This document shows, one piece after another, positions 17,297-25,954 of a stretch of 64,000 nt of DNA. The first letter of the stretch is position 1. Every line of letters starts with the position of its first letter. Made by a program: the position numbers and the translations under genes. The notes beneath the pieces are model-generated. The model had not been told where the DNA came from and made no database searches. It was given only the letters and a program-made list of their open reading frames with translations. Source of the DNA: CAZKEW01 sp964580435 (GTDB taxonomy: Bacteria; Acidobacteriota; Aminicenantia; Aminicenantales; UBA8522); the NCBI GenBank assembly GCA_964580435.1, contig CAZOKP010000005.1, positions 1 through 64,000 of the forward strand, given 5' to 3'.

Positions 17297-18162
17297 TTGA
17301 TGACGTCCACTCCTTTGACTTTGCTTATCATCACTAAGTACGCCAGGAAACAGATCCCCAGCAAAATGAAGAACGACCAATACCAGGGAACAGCGTAGGC
17401 CGGTTTCATTTTAAAGATGAAGGCTCCGACCTGCTGAAGATTGGCTTTCACGGAAAGGAGAACAAAGCCCGGTTTTTTAAAATATTCGTAAAAGAAGCCA
17501 GAAAGGATGTCGGAAAAGATATACACGGCAAAGATCAGGATAGAGACATACCTCCTGTTCTTGCTCAACGCTGAAAGCAGGAGCGTATAAAAACAGAAAA
17601 ACAAGGACACGACCAAGGAATAGACGATGACGGAGACAATCAGCCAGGGATAAGAGGCGATAAACTGGAAGCTCCCGGAAAAGAGCAGCTTGAAGAGAAT
17701 AAAAAGAAGCCCGGGAACAGCGGTCAGGAGAAGAAGGAAAAACAAGACGATTGCGCCTTTTCCGACCAGGTAGTCGCGCTTCTCCAGCGGCCTCGAGAAA
17801 TACAGCTGGAGAGAATTGCCTTTGAGGTCATCGGAGATGAGGCCGGCCCCACTGACGACGAGGATCATGACCATTATGAAGAGAAGAAAATCACCCGTGA
17901 AATAGGTCTTGAAATAAGCCGGATTGACCTCGAGCAGCTTGGGCGTACCCCGGACCATATATTTGAAATCCTCGATTCTCTCGGAGACATAGATCCCCAC
18001 AAGGAACACGAGAGCGGGTATAAAGGACCCGAAGTAAAGGAACTTGAAATATTTTTTCTTGAACGAGAGCTTGATGCCGAGCCAGGTGATCGGCCACCAG
18101 GCAAACTTCCTTTCTCTGAGCACGCCGTCCCAATGGATGTATCCTTTCTCCCTGATGGTCAT
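17293..18162 (-). CDS. ABC-2 type transporter permease (second unit)
   Basis: A 289-residue membrane protein with about six TM segments, a large extracytoplasmic loop after TM1 (about 65-100, with VRGTPKLLEVNPAYF) and DDLKGNSLQLYFSRPLEKRDY, the ABC-2 family element. The ATG at 18162 overlaps the preceding stop by one base (TGATG); a TTG one codon earlier is possible. It is partnered with the ATPase at 18162-19073. Confidence 0.85.
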   Translation of the reverse strand: MTIREKGYIHWDGVLRERKFAWWPITWLGIKLSFKKKYFKFLYFGSFIPALVFLVGIYVSERIEDFKYMVRGTPKLLEVNPAYFKTYFTGDFLLFIMVMILVVSGAGLISDDLKGNSLQLYFSRPLEKRDYLVGKGAIVLFFLLLLTAVPGLLFILFKLLFSGSFQFIASYPWLIVSVIVYSLVVSLFFCFYTLLLSALSKNRRYVSILIFAVYIFSDILSGFFYEYFKKPGFVLLSVKANLQQVGAFIFKMKPAYAVPWYWSFFILLGICFLAYLVMISKVKGVDVIK

Positions 18163-19073
18163 CAATCCACTCCAACCGCCTTGGCGAAAAGGTCCTCGAG
18201 GGAGGTTTGACTCCTGACGAACAGGCGGACCTGCACTTTCTCCTCTTCCGCCGCCTGGAAAAATTCGATGATTTCTCTGTCTGCCGGGATATATACCTTC
18301 AGCAGGTTGTCTTCGGTCTCTTCGACCTTGTAGCCTATGCTCCTCAATCTCTCAACAAAACCCTGTCCATCCCCTTTTATCCTCACTTCATAGAGCCTGA
18401 AGTGGAGCCGCTTGAGCTCGCTGATTTTTCCTTGGGCCGCCAGCCGCCCTTTGTTGAGAATCACCACATCCGAGCAGACGGATTCGATATCGGTGAGGAT
18501 ATGCGAGGAGATCAGCACTTGAATGTCTTTCTTGGAAGAGATATCCGTGATCAGTTCGAGGATCTCTTTCCGGCCCTGCGGGTCCAGGTTGCTGGTCGGC
18601 TCATCAAGAAAGAGGAGCTTGGGATCATGGACGATGGCCTGGGCAAGCTTGAGCCTCTGCTTCATGCCGGCGGAATAGGTCTCCAACTGCCTGTACCGAG
18701 ACTCCCCCAGCCCGACATAGAAAAGAACATCATGGGCTCTCTTCATGGCTTCTTGATGAGGCATCCCGGAAAGCTCTCCGAAATAAGCCGTGAAGGTTAC
18801 TGCATCCATTCCGGGGATGAGACATTCGTCTTCAGGCATATAGCCGACGTGGCGTCGGATCTGCGGCTGCTCCAGCCGGATATCATAGCCGAGGACCCGC
18901 CCGCTCCCTTTCTGAGGGGCTAAAAAACCGAGAAGGAGGCGAAGTAGAGTGCTCTTGCCCGCGCCGTTGGGTCCGAGGAGCCCGACCGCGCCTTCGGAGA
19001 GTTCCAGAGTAACGCCGTCCAGGGCTATGACTCGGCCGTAGCTGAAATGAATATCGTGGAGCTCGACGATCAT
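18162..19073 (-). CDS. ABC transporter ATP-binding protein (first gene of operon)
   Basis: A 303-residue ATPase with Walker A GLLGPNGAGKST, signature YSAGMKQRLKLAQ, Walker B LLFLDEPTSNLDP and switch LISSHILTD. The ATG at 19073 (MIVELHD) is preferred to an upstream in-frame codon at 19094 because it fits the family's N-terminus. It heads the operon ATPase-permease-ATPase-permease, all genes overlapping or nearly so. The two pairs may form two exporters or one heteromeric complex. Confidence 0.9.
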   Translation of the reverse strand: MIVELHDIHFSYGRVIALDGVTLELSEGAVGLLGPNGAGKSTLLRLLLGFLAPQKGSGRVLGYDIRLEQPQIRRHVGYMPEDECLIPGMDAVTFTAYFGELSGMPHQEAMKRAHDVLFYVGLGESRYRQLETYSAGMKQRLKLAQAIVHDPKLLFLDEPTSNLDPQGRKEILELITDISSKKDIQVLISSHILTDIESVCSDVVILNKGRLAAQGKISELKRLHFRLYEVRIKGDGQGFVERLRSIGYKVEETEDNLLKVYIPADREIIEFFQAAEEEKVQVRLFVRSQTSLEDLFAKAVGVD

Positions 19074-19146
19074 CGTTCTCTGTCTCGGCCTCAATTCTCA
19101 AATACGAGGGTGAGGACAAAAAAGTTCAATCTTTCAAGGGAATGCA

Positions 19147-20751
19147 TCAACCCGAAATCTTCGTTCCCTCCCCATGCACGAGAGCCCGATACGCCTTTTC
19201 CACGCGATCCCAGTTCTCCTCCCTGTCAAGAGCCCAATAGCGGCCGAGGACGGTGACGGCTTCCCCGACTCCGAGCGTTTTGGCTGTCTCCTCGACCTTT
19301 TCCATGTAAATGGCCCCGCTTTCCGGCTTCTCCCCTCTCCGGCCGATGAAAGCATGAATGTAAACCTTTTTTAGTCCCACATTTTTGGCCAAGCGGAGGA
19401 GCGCAAAGAGATGCCTGATCGTTCCATGAGAGCTATAATGAGAGACGATGCCCATGAGGTGAAGAGCCTTCTTGTCCCTTTTGGCTCCCTCCATGGCTGA
19501 GAGGAAAACAGGGTTGCGGAAAAAGCTTCCATCCTCGATGGACCGATCGATCTTCACCCGCTCAAGGAAGACGCGCCGCCCGGCGCCAAGATGGAGATGT
19601 CCGGCTTCCGAGTTTCCGACGGTGTGGGAAGGCATGCCCACCGCCTCTCCCGAGGCTCTGAGGAGTGAATGCGAAAAACAAGACCAGAGCCCGTCAAAAT
19701 GAGGCGTCCGGGCTTCCAAGATGAGGTTGCCTTGGGTCTCTTCCTTCAATCCCCACCCGTCTAGGATAAGAAGGGCAACTCGCTGTCTCGTTCTTGACGG
19801 TCGAGGCCGGCCGAGGATTAGACTCTCGCCTGTCATTTCCTCCGGCTTCCCCATGTTCAGCAAGTCAAGGACCGTCGGCGCCACGTCGGCAAGCTCCCCT
19901 GTTTCTTTGAGAACCCAGGCCTCTGGGCGTTCTCTGGATAGATCGGCCAGGATAAAAGGGACCGGATTTTTGGTGTGACCCGTATTGACCGTGCCGTCGG
20001 GATAAAGCCACTCTTCGACGGTGCCGTGATCCGAAGTCACAATCAGAAATACTCCCTGCCTTCGGCACTCTTCAATGATCGCGCCCAGCGCGGAATCTAC
20101 CGTTTCCACAGCTTTTAGGACTGCCGGTTTATCCTCACTATGGCCGACCACATCAACATTGGCGAGATTCGCGATGATGACAGAGTAAGAACGATCTTGA
20201 AGTTTTCGCCTCACGTCCTGAGCCACTAGAGCGGCGCTCATTTCCGGCTTTTGAGCATAAGAGGCGACGTCTTGAGGCGAAGGAACAACGAACCTCTCTT
20301 CGCCGGGAAAGACCTGGTCGCTTTTGCCGTTGAGAAAATAGCCCACGTGCACGGCTTTTTCCGACTCCGAGATTTTCGCCAGGCGCAAGCCTTGCCGGCT
20401 GATGACTTCAGTGAGCGTATTTTTAATTTTTTCTTCCGGAGGGAAGGCCGTTTTGGCCCTGAGCATCGGGTCATAGGTGATCATGGTCACGAAATGCAGA
20501 TGGAGATCCTTTTGGCGCGAAAAATGGCTAAAGTCATCTTCGGTCAAGCTCTGTGTCAGCTCGATCTCTCTCTCGCCGCGGATATCATAAAAAATAACAT
20601 AATCTCCGTCGCTGAGCCTTCCTCTGGGCCTGCCCGTAGGGTCGGCCTTAATAAGCGGTTCCAGGGCCTCATCCTCTTGGCCCCTTGTGTAGGCTTCGCG
20701 TATGGCGTCAGCAAGCGAAAGATTCTTAACCTGAGCGGCCGTTTTCATCAT
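19147..20751 (-). CDS. circularly permuted cofactor-independent phosphoglycerate mutase
   Basis: All parts of 2,3-bisphosphoglycerate-independent phosphoglycerate mutase are present, but in rotated order. Residues 1-315 match the normal C-terminal segment, from LADAIREAYTRG through DGDYVIFYDIR, HFVTM, ESEKAVH, ANVDVVGH, TSDHG and GHTKNPVP to PEEMTGESLI. Residues 323-395 match the normal N-terminus (LLILDGWG, GNSEAGHLHLGAG). Residues 395-535 match the transferase domain and end at DRVEKAYRALVHGEG. Metal ligands are kept: Asp200, His204, Asp241, His242, His259, Asp331 and nucleophile Ser381. Substrate residues are also kept (Arg58, Arg61, Glu131, Lys132, His442, Arg472, Arg504, Arg510), but the position of Asp154 in the Bacillus enzyme is Gly473. 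Length (535) is normal. ATG 20751 or 20748; own promoter. Confidence 0.88.
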   Translation of the reverse strand: MMKTAAQVKNLSLADAIREAYTRGQEDEALEPLIKADPTGRPRGRLSDGDYVIFYDIRGEREIELTQSLTEDDFSHFSRQKDLHLHFVTMITYDPMLRAKTAFPPEEKIKNTLTEVISRQGLRLAKISESEKAVHVGYFLNGKSDQVFPGEERFVVPSPQDVASYAQKPEMSAALVAQDVRRKLQDRSYSVIIANLANVDVVGHSEDKPAVLKAVETVDSALGAIIEECRRQGVFLIVTSDHGTVEEWLYPDGTVNTGHTKNPVPFILADLSRERPEAWVLKETGELADVAPTVLDLLNMGKPEEMTGESLILGRPRPSRTRQRVALLILDGWGLKEETQGNLILEARTPHFDGLWSCFSHSLLRASGEAVGMPSHTVGNSEAGHLHLGAGRRVFLERVKIDRSIEDGSFFRNPVFLSAMEGAKRDKKALHLMGIVSHYSSHGTIRHLFALLRLAKNVGLKKVYIHAFIGRRGEKPESGAIYMEKVEETAKTLGVGEAVTVLGRYWALDREENWDRVEKAYRALVHGEGTKISG

Positions 20752-20775
20752 GGCTATGTCCCAAAGAGAAGTTAT

Positions 20776-20804
20776 AATATAAGAAGCGAGCAAAAGCATG
20801 TCAA
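20776..20804 (-). promoter_or_regulatory. strong promoter of the permuted phosphoglycerate mutase gene
   Basis: On the minus strand: perfect TTGACA (20804-20799), 17-bp spacer, TATATT (20781-20776). Initiation near 20769 gives a leader of about 18 bases. Confidence 0.7.
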
Positions 20805-21192
20805 TGGGGGTGCTTGGGGTATGGGCTCGAATGCAGGCGAGTGTGCTCCCAGCCCGGTGTGGGTCCTGTCAGGGCGCGTCCCCGTAAAGGCTCGGGCTCT
20901 GGGATTCGTCAGCACGCTGATTTTCCCCAGCGAGAAAAATCAGCTCCGACTCATCCTTCGCTCTTCTCTCTTGCGGAGAGAAACCCTGCCCGCTCAGTCT
21001 TCGACGGGCTTCCTCACCCAAACCCTTCGTCTTGTCTTTCTTGGTTGAGTTGCGGGCGGTCCAGGGACTAACGCCGTGCCACCCACACCTCAATACTCGC
21101 GCATACGAGAATTGTTCGTCCAACCCCTCGCATCGAAATAAGGAAGGGGATGAGCGGCTGCCTCCATATCTTTCTCAAAGGTAGGAATTCTC
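20805..21192. other. intergenic region, about 390 bp, no gene seen
   Basis: Divergent spacer between the mutase and the S9 peptidase genes. It contains no frame with RBS or family signal. A weak hairpin around TCTCTCTTGCGGAGAGA (about 20973-20990) and pyrimidine-rich stretches are the only structures noted. Confidence 0.4.
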
Positions 21193-21221
21193 TTGACGAC
21201 CGAACAGCATCCGAATAAATT
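21193..21221 (+). promoter_or_regulatory. promoter of the S9 peptidase gene
   Basis: TTGACG (21193-21198), 17-bp spacer, TAAATT (21216-21221); start near 21228, RBS AAAGGAG before the ATG at 21253. Confidence 0.6.
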
Positions 21222-21252
21222 AGCAGGGAAAGCATCCGAGAAAGGAGAAGTC

Positions 21253-23295
21253 ATGAAAAGAATTTGGCGGCTGATTGTGGTCTTTGTGCCGTTCTCTCTC
21301 ATGCTCACAGGAGTGGCGTCAGCAGCCCGGACCAGGGCCATCACGTTTGACGACTTCCTCAACATCAAGCGCGTGAGCGATCCCCAGCTCTCTCCTGATG
21401 GAAAGCATATCGCCTTCGTCGTCACGGTGATAGAAAAGGAAGCCAACCGCGGGGACAGCGACATCTGGATCGTCCCATCAAGCGGTGGCGAAATCCGCCG
21501 CCTCACGTCAAGCCCGAAAGCGGACTTCAACCCGCGCTGGTCTCCCGACGCGAAAAAGATTGCTTTCATCTCCGCGAGGAACGGAACTCCCCAGGTTTTT
21601 TTGATCGACCTCGCCGGGGGGGAGGCTCAGCCGCTTACAGATATCTCTACAGGAGCCTCCGGGGTTATTTGGTCTCCAGCAGGCAAAGATCTCGCTTTTA
21701 TCTCAGCGGTCTTCCCAGAATGTCCGGATGACGAATGCAATAGCAAAAAGAAGGAAGCAAGAGAGAAAAGTCCGGTCAAAGCCCAAACCTACGATCACCT
21801 TCTCTTCCGCCACTGGAATGCCTGGACCGATGGGACAAGAAGCCACCTGTTCACGGTTCCTGCCCAGGGAGGAAAAGCGGTCGACCTCACGCCCGGCGAT
21901 TATGACACTCCGCCCATCGCCTTGGAGGGCATGTCGGACTATGTCTTTTCACCCGACGGCGAGGAAGTCTGCTTTGTTCGAAACATGGACCCGGAACTCA
22001 AACTTGGGCTGGGCACAAACAATGACGTCTTCCTGACTTCTTCAAGGGGTGGCGAGATCAAAAAAATTACCGAAAACCGGGCCAACGATAACCAGCCCCT
22101 TTATTCGCCCGACGGACGACATATCGCTTACAGGGCCATGTCCCGTGGCGGTTTCGAGGCCGACAGCTATTGTTTGATGCTCTACGACAGGAAATCCGGC
22201 CGGGCACGAAATCTCACCGAAAACCTCGATTATTCCATCGGGGAAGTCGTCTGGGCCCCGGACAGCGCCTCGCTTTATTTCACTTCCGAGGACAAGGGAC
22301 GCACGGCCCTGTTCAGGCTAGGTTTGGCCGGACCAAAAATTGAAAAAATTCTCGAAGGCCATTACCTTACCCACCCCTTCATCTCCCCCGACGGAAAAAC
22401 TCTCTTTTTCCTCAAGCAGTCCATCCATCGCCCCGCCGATATCTACTCTTTCGACCTGGAGGGACCAGAGCTCTTGCAGCTCACCGATATCAACTGCGAG
22501 CTCCTGGTCAGGCTCGAGCTTCCGGGGGCCGAGGAGTTCTGGTTTGAAGGCGCGGCTAAGGACAAGGTTCATGGCTTTCTTCTCAAACCGCCTTTCTTCG
22601 ACGCGGCCAAAAAATACCCTCTGGTTATGCTCATCCACGGCGGACCTCAGGGCGCATGGAGCGACAACTTCCACTTTCGCTGGAACGCCGAGATGTTCGC
22701 CGCTCCCGGGTATGTCGTGGCCATGATTAATTTTCACGGCAGCACAGGTTACGGCCAGCGCTTTACGGACTCAATAAGCGGCGATTGGGGAGGAAAACCC
22801 TACAAGGACATTATGCGTGGATTGGACCACCTCCTTGCTCAGTACGCTTTCATTGATAAAGACAGGCTCGCAGCCGCAGGCGCTTCCTATGGAGGCTACA
22901 TGGTCGACTGGATCGAGGGTCAGACCGACCGCTTCGATTGCCTCATCTCTCATTCAGGCGTCTTTGACCTCCGCTCCATGTACGGAGCGACCGAGGAGCT
23001 CTGGTTTCCTGAATGGGAATTCAGAGGCACTCCCTGGACAAATCCCGAACAATACGCGCACTGGTCGCCCAGCAATTATGTTAAAAATTTCAAGACACCG
23101 TGCCTTGTCATCCACAGCGCTAATGATTTCCGGGTTCCGCTCACTCAAGGCCTGCAGTTCTTTTCTTCGCTCCAGCGGATGGGAATCCCGTCCAAATTGT
23201 TGTATTTCCCGGACGAGGACCATTTTATCCAAAAGCCCCAAAACTCCGAGCTCTGGTGGAAAACGGTCTTGGATTGGCTCAAAACGTATCTGTAA
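21253..23295 (+). CDS. exported S9-family (prolyl oligopeptidase type) peptidase
   Basis: About 680 residues: a signal peptide (MKRIWRL to VASAA), an N-terminal TolB/WD40-like beta-propeller (about 30-400, repeats such as DPQLSPDGKHIAFV and NPRWSPDAKKIAFIS), and a C-terminal alpha/beta hydrolase. Catalytic elements: nucleophile Ser in AGASYGGYMVDW, acid Asp in HSANDFRVP and His in DEDHFIQKP. The oxyanion element HGGPQG is present. Predicted periplasmic dipeptidyl- or acylaminoacyl-peptidase. ATG 21253 is preferred over 21193 because RBS AAAGGAG and the signal peptide start there. Monocistronic. Confidence 0.92.
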   Translation: MKRIWRLIVVFVPFSLMLTGVASAARTRAITFDDFLNIKRVSDPQLSPDGKHIAFVVTVIEKEANRGDSDIWIVPSSGGEIRRLTSSPKADFNPRWSPDAKKIAFISARNGTPQVFLIDLAGGEAQPLTDISTGASGVIWSPAGKDLAFISAVFPECPDDECNSKKKEAREKSPVKAQTYDHLLFRHWNAWTDGTRSHLFTVPAQGGKAVDLTPGDYDTPPIALEGMSDYVFSPDGEEVCFVRNMDPELKLGLGTNNDVFLTSSRGGEIKKITENRANDNQPLYSPDGRHIAYRAMSRGGFEADSYCLMLYDRKSGRARNLTENLDYSIGEVVWAPDSASLYFTSEDKGRTALFRLGLAGPKIEKILEGHYLTHPFISPDGKTLFFLKQSIHRPADIYSFDLEGPELLQLTDINCELLVRLELPGAEEFWFEGAAKDKVHGFLLKPPFFDAAKKYPLVMLIHGGPQGAWSDNFHFRWNAEMFAAPGYVVAMINFHGSTGYGQRFTDSISGDWGGKPYKDIMRGLDHLLAQYAFIDKDRLAAAGASYGGYMVDWIEGQTDRFDCLISHSGVFDLRSMYGATEELWFPEWEFRGTPWTNPEQYAHWSPSNYVKNFKTPCLVIHSANDFRVPLTQGLQFFSSLQRMGIPSKLLYFPDEDHFIQKPQNSELWWKTVLDWLKTYL

Positions 23296-23314
23296 AGACG
23301 AGGCTTCGGGTAAG

Positions 23315-24211
23315 CTACTTCTGGAGCGGAAGACTGAGAAGAGCGAGAGGGTCGACCCGGCTGTCTTGAATCCTCACGCCCCAGTGGAGATGGGGGCCGG
23401 TTGACCTTCCGCTGCTGCCCACCAAGCCGACGACATCTCCTTTGCTCACCATCTCGCCCCTTTTCACTGTGATTCTAGAAAAATGGCAGTAGTAGGTGAA
23501 TAAGCCCAGGCCGTGGTTCAGAATGACCGTTTTCCCGGAAAAATACAGATCTCTGGCCAAGACGACACGGCCCGCGTTGGCGGCCCGAACCGGGGAGCCG
23601 GAGGGCGCTCGAATATCCACGCCCGCATGGGTGGAGCGGGGCACATTGTTATAAATTCTTCTCTCGCCAAAATTCGGAGCCATTTCACCCGCACTCGGGA
23701 GAATGAAGGCCCCGTCGCCCAGCCATTGCGTTGTAACAATGCCGTAGATGGATTCCAGAAGCTCGGCTTCCCACTGGACCCGCGCCCGGACCTCGGGCGG
23801 CGGAGTGACATATTGTTCCTTTACCCAGAGTTTCTTGACCGGGAATTCCCTGGCTGAAAAAGAAAATTCCCTTTTCAAGGTCTCTGTCCGGCCGTCCTTT
23901 CTGAGGACTGTGATATCGAAAGCGTGGCTTCCAGGCGCGAGGCCGATGTCAAGACCGATGAAAGCAAAGGGTTCGTCTCTCTCGCCGGCTGGTTCAAGCA
24001 CAAACGTCTTGTTGAGGAATCGGATCGTAACCTTTCTCACTCCGGAAGCGTCGGTAAGCCTGACCAGGACGATTTGGCCAGGCTCAAAGGATGAATAAAC
24101 GAAGTCGATGCCGGTTCCAAGCGGCGATTGCAGTATTATGCTTTCTTCGCCGTTAACAGCTATAGACGCAGCCAGGAAGAAACTGAAAAGAAACAGAAAA
24201 CCCCTTTTCAA
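23315..24211 (-). CDS. M23-family metallopeptidase (LytM domain), exported
   Basis: An N-terminal signal peptide (GFLFLFSFFLAAS), an Ig-like middle region (about 40-150), then a lysostaphin/LytM domain with zinc motifs HAGVDIRAPSG (His, Asp) and HLHWGVR (HxH). Predicted to cleave peptidoglycan cross-links or to activate amidases in the periplasm. The start is uncertain: TTG at 24211, just after the stop of the upstream deacylase gene and 8 bases behind AAAAAGG, is chosen; TTG at 24247 in the same frame would overlap that gene. It is co-oriented and likely co-transcribed with the D-aminoacylase gene. Confidence 0.85.
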   Translation of the reverse strand: MKRGFLFLFSFFLAASIAVNGEESIILQSPLGTGIDFVYSSFEPGQIVLVRLTDASGVRKVTIRFLNKTFVLEPAGERDEPFAFIGLDIGLAPGSHAFDITVLRKDGRTETLKREFSFSAREFPVKKLWVKEQYVTPPPEVRARVQWEAELLESIYGIVTTQWLGDGAFILPSAGEMAPNFGERRIYNNVPRSTHAGVDIRAPSGSPVRAANAGRVVLARDLYFSGKTVILNHGLGLFTYYCHFSRITVKRGEMVSKGDVVGLVGSSGRSTGPHLHWGVRIQDSRVDPLALLSLPLQK

Positions 24212-24215
24212 CCCG

Positions 24216-25919
24216 CTAAACCTTTTTCTTGAGAAGCTGTCCGGCAAGTCTCCCGGTATGTTCCCCGTGTTTAACTACGATCTGGCCGTTAACGATGACG
24301 TACTCTATGCCCACAGGATATTGATGGGGATTTACCCAGGTGGCTTTGTCCTCAATTTTGTCCGGGTCGAAAATGACCAGGTCGGCAAAAAAACCGGGCT
24401 GAAGGCTGCCCCTTTTTTCAAAACCAAAGCGGTGGGCCGGAATCGAGGTTATTTTCTTAATCATCTCTTCGAGAGGAAGGATCCTTTCCTCCCGCACGTA
24501 TTTGCCGAGAACGCGGGGGAAAGTGCCGTAGTTGCGCGGATGCGGCTTGTCCCGACCGAGGATGCCATAAGGGGCTACGGCGGAGCCGTCACAGCCGACC
24601 CCGACAAGGGGATGAGCCAGAATTTTTCTTAAATTGTCCTCGCTCATGGTAAAGGCGATCATGCCCACAAGGTCTTTCTCTTCGATAAGGATATCTCTTA
24701 TAAAATCATAGGGCTCTTTCCCGTTCCCTTTGGCGGCCTCCAGGATATTCTTGCCCTGAAGGTTCCTATTCTTTTCGGAAACCACAGAAGAGATAACCAC
24801 CTTGTCCCATGAGCCGAGTTTCTTTTCCTGCTCAACCAAAGACGAACGAAGCTTGGCGTCCAAGGACGGGTCCTGCAACCGGTGCAGGAACTCTTCTGTG
24901 GTCCCTTGCCTGGCCCAAAGGGGGAAGTAAAAACTGAGGCCGGTGGAGCCGGCAATATAAGGATACCGATCGCAAAAAATATCAACGCCATCCGAGTGGG
25001 CCTGTTCAAGCCTGGCCAACGCCGCATCGATTTTTGACCAGTTCCGAGGATAGGCGACCTTGAGATGGCCGATCTCGAGACGCGCGCCTGAAAGGCGGGC
25101 TGCTCCGATCGATTCATCAAGAGACTCAAGGAGAAGATCTCCTTCATTGCGCATGTGTGTGGCATAGACGCCATCGTAGCTGGCGACAACCCTGCATAAT
25201 TCGGCGATCTCCTCGGGCTGGGCGAAACTTCCGGGAGTGTACTCGAGGCCGGAAGAAAGTCCGAACGCGCCGCCGCGGATGTGCTCCTCAACAAGGTTTT
25301 TCATCCGTTCGAGCTCCGCGGGAGAGGGTTTGCGATCATTGAATCCCATCGCCGCCCCACGCACGGAGCCGTGGCCGACAAGGGTAGAGTAGTTCAGGGC
25401 GATCCCCTTCTCCTCGAGCCGAGAAAAGAAACCGGCCATATCCTTCCAGGTCAGGTCCAGGTCATAAACTTTCTTGGCGCTCTCTCTCGCCTCCTCAAAG
25501 ACCTCCGCAGCAATGGGGAAGGGAGAAGAGCCGCAATTCCCGCTCAGCAGAGTTGTTATCCCTTGGTGGATAACACTCTCGGCTCGCGGGTTAATGATCA
25601 AGCTGAGGTCCGAATGGTCGTGGACGTCAATGAACCCGGGGGCAACGGCGAGATTCTCGGCGCTGACTACGGTTATTCCCCGGCTGCTTTTTATTTTGCC
25701 TATGGCTGTGATTATATCTCCAGTTATGGCGATATCCGCTGTGAAAGGAGGACCTCCCCGCCCGTCGTAGATAAGCCCGTTTTTGATAAGGAGGTCGTAC
25801 TTCTTCCCTGCACGACATCCCTGAAGGAGAGGGCCGCAGCCGCTCAGACTGGCGAGAGTTGCTGCTTTGGCCGTCTGCTTCAAAAAAGTCCGCCGGTCCA
25901 TTTTTTTCTTCATGGTCAT
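24216..25919 (-). CDS. N-acyl-D-amino-acid deacylase (D-aminoacylase), Tat-exported lipoprotein
   Basis: A 567-residue amidohydrolase-superfamily enzyme. The N-terminus has a twin-arginine motif (DRRTFLKQ) followed by a lipobox-like LASLSGC, so it is probably exported folded and lipid-anchored. Zn-site elements are GFIDVHDHSD, a Cys in LSGNCGSSPF, the family's YATHMRNEGD and IGHLKVA, and a late GCDGSAVAPYG Asp. Predicted to hydrolyse N-acyl-D-amino acids to D-amino acid and carboxylate, fitting recycling of peptidoglycan-derived D-residues beside an M23 peptidase. ATG 25919 follows GGGAG. Confidence 0.9.
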   Translation of the reverse strand: MTMKKKMDRRTFLKQTAKAATLASLSGCGPLLQGCRAGKKYDLLIKNGLIYDGRGGPPFTADIAITGDIITAIGKIKSSRGITVVSAENLAVAPGFIDVHDHSDLSLIINPRAESVIHQGITTLLSGNCGSSPFPIAAEVFEEARESAKKVYDLDLTWKDMAGFFSRLEEKGIALNYSTLVGHGSVRGAAMGFNDRKPSPAELERMKNLVEEHIRGGAFGLSSGLEYTPGSFAQPEEIAELCRVVASYDGVYATHMRNEGDLLLESLDESIGAARLSGARLEIGHLKVAYPRNWSKIDAALARLEQAHSDGVDIFCDRYPYIAGSTGLSFYFPLWARQGTTEEFLHRLQDPSLDAKLRSSLVEQEKKLGSWDKVVISSVVSEKNRNLQGKNILEAAKGNGKEPYDFIRDILIEEKDLVGMIAFTMSEDNLRKILAHPLVGVGCDGSAVAPYGILGRDKPHPRNYGTFPRVLGKYVREERILPLEEMIKKITSIPAHRFGFEKRGSLQPGFFADLVIFDPDKIEDKATWVNPHQYPVGIEYVIVNGQIVVKHGEHTGRLAGQLLKKKV

Positions 25920-25954
25920 GTGTTTCTCCCTGGTTCTTCGCGTTTTTTTATTTC

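Noticed and set aside
20251..21048. 265-residue plus-strand frame across the mutase gene and spacer
   Set aside because: Mostly antisense to the mutase, with a low-complexity end and no RBS.
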